Origin: Candidatus Nomurabacteria bacterium | GTDB lineage: Bacteria > Patescibacteriota > Minisyncoccia > Phycocordibacterales > UBA10002 | Reading direction: 5' to 3' | Assembly: GCA_943349725.1 (NCBI GenBank) | Contig: CALQZP010000055.1 | Location: 1 to 6,300 of the forward strand | DNA length: 6,300 nt | Part shown: piece after piece, positions 5,491 to 6,300 of the stretch | How the letters are laid out: every line of letters starts with the position of its first letter | Position numbering within the stretch: position 1 is the stretch's first letter | The notes under the pieces: model-generated | Told to the model about the DNA's origin: nothing | What the model saw: only the letters and a program-made list of their open reading frames with translations | Databases searched by the model: none | Program-made: the position numbers and the translations under genes

Positions 5491-5613
5491 GTGGGCGGAG
5501 CAGGCAAACTACTTTGCCTACGAGAGAGGACTTGAAGACCTTGAGCCTATTCCGTCTTCGGAATGCGAAAGGTGTACTGCCCCAGTAGGGGGAAAGACTC
5601 CTCTCCCGCCCAC
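5491..5613 (+). ncRNA. Structured RNA-like element, copy 1 (unknown family)
   Basis: A multi-branched fold can be drawn by eye. P1 is an 8-bp closing stem gtgggcgg/ccgcccac (5491-5498 with 5606-5613). H1 is gcaggcaaa/tttgcctac (5500-5508 with 5513-5521, one C-A mismatch) with loop ctac. P2 is gagagga/tcctctc (5524-5530 with 5599-5605), extended by ctt/aag across a bulge. P3 is acctt/aaggt (5538-5542 with 5569-5573) carrying attccg/cggaat (5549-5554 with 5559-5564). P4 is tact/agta (5575-5578 with 5584-5587). P1 copies the acceptor-stem sequence of tRNA-Leu(TAG), and its 3' strand is the same 15-mer. No open reading frame in it is credible. The strand is assumed from the adjacent tRNA. The family is not recognised. 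It could instead be a DNA-level palindromic element. Confidence 0.55.
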
Positions 5614-5618
5614 ATTTT

Positions 5619-5650
5619 GAAAATCCGCCCTTTTGGCGTGATTTTCTTAT
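5619..5650 (+). terminator. Terminator-like hairpin between copies 1 and 2
   Basis: This is the counterpart of the hairpin at 5459-5490 in unit 2: gaaaatccgcc (5619-5629) pairs with ggcg-t-gattttc (5635-5646, one bulged T), loop ctttt apart from the two changes 5630 and 5632. Those two changes both fall in the loop, leaving the stem intact. Confidence 0.45.
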
Positions 5651-5773
5651 GTGGGCGGAGCAGGCAAACTGCTTTGCCTGCGAGAAAGGACTTGAAGACC
5701 TTGAGCCTATTCCGTCTTCGGAATGCGAAAGGTGTACTGCCCCAGTAGGGGGAAAGACTCCTCTCCCGCCCAC
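5651..5773 (+). ncRNA. Structured RNA-like element, copy 2 (unknown family)
   Basis: It is identical to copy 1 except for three bases. Two lie in or around H1: the loop becomes ctgc (5671), and the change at 5680 turns the C-A mismatch of copy 1 into a C-G pair, giving a perfect 9-bp stem (5660-5668 with 5673-5681). The third (5686) replaces a G-C pair in P2 by A-C. P1 is 5651-5658 with 5766-5773. P3, the attccg/cggaat hairpin and P4 are unchanged. See copy 1 for the fold and its uncertainty. Confidence 0.55.
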
Positions 5774-5792
5774 AAAATGAGTCCGCGAATTT

Positions 5793-5925
5793 TGGGCGGG
5801 AGCGAAGCAACTACTTGCTTCGCGTGGAGGACTTGAAAAGGTTCTCCCTTTTTTTAAGCTTTTCTTAAAGCGAGAAAATGGGAAACCTGTACTGAACGAG
5901 TAGCGTTCAAGCCCTCTCCCGCCCA
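5793..5925 (+). ncRNA. Structured RNA-like element, copy 3, diverged (unknown family)
   Basis: It has the same topology as copies 1 and 2 with different sequence. P1 is tgggcggg/cccgccca (5793-5800 with 5918-5925). H1 is gcgaagcaa/ttgcttcgc (5802-5810 with 5815-5823), a perfect 9-bp stem of changed sequence with the same loop ctac. P2 is gaggacttgaa/ttcaagccctc (5827-5837 with 5906-5916, one mismatch). P3 is aggtt/aacct (5839-5843 with 5884-5888) carrying an AT-rich hairpin (tttaag/cttaaa). P4 is tact/agta (5890-5893 with 5899-5902), again one base after P3. The kept helices despite changed bases in H1, P3 and the P3 tip are the best evidence for a selected RNA fold. Strand is inferred from the array. 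Confidence 0.5.
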
Positions 5926-5971
5926 CATGTAAAAGATACAAATATATAGCAAATAGGATCGACGCAATCGG

Positions 5972-6077
5972 TGTCATCCCCTTGAAAAAGGGAATCCAGA
6001 GCCTCAAAAAAAAGCTACAGACTGGATTCCCGCCTTCGCGGGAACCCGCCAGAATGGATTCATCCGGGCGGATGACA
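5972..6077. mobile_element. MITE-like inverted repeat element (non-coding)
   Basis: The ends tgtcatcc (5972-5979) and ggatgaca (6070-6077) are perfect inverted repeats. Inside, gggaatccag (5990-5999) is matched by ctggattccc (6022-6031). Further hairpins are ccctt/aaggg (5979-5983 with 5988-5992), ttcccgc/gcgggaa (6027-6033 with 6038-6044, loop cttc) and catccg/cggatg (6061-6066 with 6069-6074). This matches the widespread bacterial class of short repeats with tgtcat...ggaatccag ends and a ttcccgc...gcgggaa core. No transposase is present. The 16-mer 6058-6073 occurs inverted at 2160-2175. Confidence 0.6.
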
Positions 6078-6108
6078 GAAGAGTGCGAAATGCGTAGGTC
6101 CTACAGAA

Positions 6109-6142
6109 GTGCGATATAGCTACGATCGTAGCTATATCGCAC
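6109..6142. repeat. Perfect 34-bp palindrome
   Basis: The 17 bases 6109-6125 are the exact reverse complement of 6126-6142, with no loop. The flanking bases (6108 and 6143) do not pair. An A-rich stretch follows rather than a T-tract, so on the + strand it is not a normal terminator. It may be a two-way transcription stop, a binding site or a recombination site. Direct copies of agtgcga lie at 6082-6088 and 6108-6114. Confidence 0.75.
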
Positions 6143-6164
6143 AAATTACAAAAAATCCTTTATT

Positions 6165-6192
6165 CTGCAGGGGTGCATGTACCCTGATGCAG
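6165..6192. promoter_or_regulatory. Small hairpin upstream of the right-edge promoter
   Basis: ctgca (6165-6169) pairs with tgcag (6188-6192) and gggt (6171-6174) with accc (6181-6184), loop gcatgt. It ends about 37 bases before the -35 box, so a regulator-binding role is possible but not shown. Confidence 0.25.
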
Positions 6193-6229
6193 GTGTTGCA
6201 CTAGCAGGTTGAATGTACCGCCACAAAAC

Positions 6230-6259
6230 TTGACAATGGGACTGATTGTATGTTAATAT
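6230..6259 (+). promoter_or_regulatory. Strong sigma70-type promoter reading out of the window
   Basis: A perfect -35 TTGACA (6230-6235) is followed by an 18-base spacer and TAATAT (6254-6259), preceded by TG at 6251-6252 as in an extended -10 element. The predicted start is near 6266. No ATG, GTG or TTG start can be tied to a frame in the remaining 35 bases. The transcribed gene lies to the right and may be a protein or an RNA gene. Confidence 0.7.
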
Positions 6260-6300
6260 GCCCACAAACTTTGTTACGGATTTCTTGGCCTTGTGGCGAG

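Larger units (their letters stand above)
5440..5927. repeat. Tandem array of tRNA-Leu 3'-end-bounded units (2 x 160 bp + diverged third)
   Basis: The 15-mer cctctcccgcccaca, which in tRNA-Leu(TAG) forms the T-stem and acceptor 3' strands, occurs at 5440-5454, 5600-5614, 5760-5774 and 5913-5927. The spacings are 160, 160 and 153. Units 5440-5599 and 5600-5759 differ at only five positions (5470/5630, 5472/5632, 5511/5671, 5520/5680, 5526/5686), about 97 percent identity. The third unit (5760-5912) shares the ends and scattered words but is otherwise diverged. Between the 15-mers lie a terminator-like hairpin (units 1 and 2) and a structured segment annotated separately. The arrangement resembles tandem insertion at a tRNA 3' end or tandem duplication of an RNA gene. 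Confidence 0.85.

Noticed and set aside
5310..5748. Several plus-strand open frames of 61-92 residues
   Set aside because: They overlap tRNA-Leu(TAG) and the structured repeats, and their repeated peptides simply reflect the 160-bp DNA period.
5848..5855. T-run inside copy 3 as an intrinsic terminator
   Set aside because: The preceding bases do not form a GC-rich hairpin ending at the T-run; the run fits better as one arm of the AT-rich P3 hairpin.
5491..5925. True tRNA genes or tmRNA in the three repeat copies
   Set aside because: They have an acceptor-like stem, but no anticodon arm with a seven-base loop and no local T arm. Nor is there a tag-peptide frame or the usual tmRNA start.
5440..5927. 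CRISPR array
   Set aside because: The repeats are 15 bp with 138-145-bp intervals that are similar to each other, not unique spacers, and no cas gene is present.
5440..5927. Integron attC sites or a retron RNA
   Set aside because: No attC core motifs (GTTRRRY/RYYYAAC arrangement) and no integrase or reverse transcriptase gene in the window.
5357..6007. A 216-residue open frame on the minus strand across tRNA-Leu and the array
   Set aside because: It reads antisense through a tRNA gene and three RNA-like repeats. Its internal peptide repeats only mirror the DNA repeats, and its AGEDLNLHGLLHWF-type segment is a typical false peptide from antisense tRNA-Leu.

Overview
The window looks like a chromosomal segment from a Patescibacteria/CPR (Parcubacteria-like) bacterium. 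This rests on a short IF-2 of 507 residues with no N-terminal extension, a DUF4446 gene directly upstream of it, four tRNA genes with no encoded CCA, the lack of clear Shine-Dalgarno sequences before the genes, and gene spacers built from short repeated or palindromic words. The lineage is an inference; no rRNA or ribosomal-protein marker is present.

Layout: (1) Bases 1-2593 hold the end of a DUF4446 membrane-anchored protein gene, then infB (IF-2) and rbfA (30S maturation factor), all on the + strand. They are separated by 131- and 180-bp spacers made of repeated words. infB and rbfA keep the widely conserved bacterial neighbourhood. (2) Bases 2594-3063 hold a GC-rich, MITE-like palindromic element, tRNA-Cys(GCA), a spacer hairpin and tRNA-Leu(TAA). 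(3) A TraX-family membrane protein gene starts with GTG four bases after that tRNA and ends at 3745. (4) After a hairpin spacer and a TATAAT box very close to the start codon comes a 405-residue ATP-grasp protein (3854-5071). It resembles the amino-acid-ligating ATP-grasp module of cyanophycin synthetase but has no Mur-ligase half. Its stop codon overlaps a perfect 19-bp-stem hairpin. (5) Bases 5187-5452 hold tRNA-Lys(CTT) and tRNA-Leu(TAG).

(6) The most unusual part is 5440-5927. Immediately downstream of tRNA-Leu(TAG), the last 15 bases of the tRNA region recur four times at intervals of 160, 160 and 153 bp. Between them lie three copies of a roughly 123-133-nt sequence that folds into the same multi-branched shape. 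Two copies are near identical. The third is strongly diverged but keeps the helices through paired changes. I recognise no known RNA family here; it may be an undescribed tRNA-associated structured RNA, or a tandem cassette or mobile element using a tRNA 3' end. (7) Bases 5928-6300 hold a second MITE-like element, a perfect 34-bp palindrome, a small hairpin and a good sigma70-type promoter pointing out of the window to the right.

Functionally, the protein genes divide into translation (IF-2, RbfA, four tRNAs) and envelope or accessory functions (DUF4446, TraX-like, ATP-grasp). All four CDSs and all four tRNAs are on the + strand.
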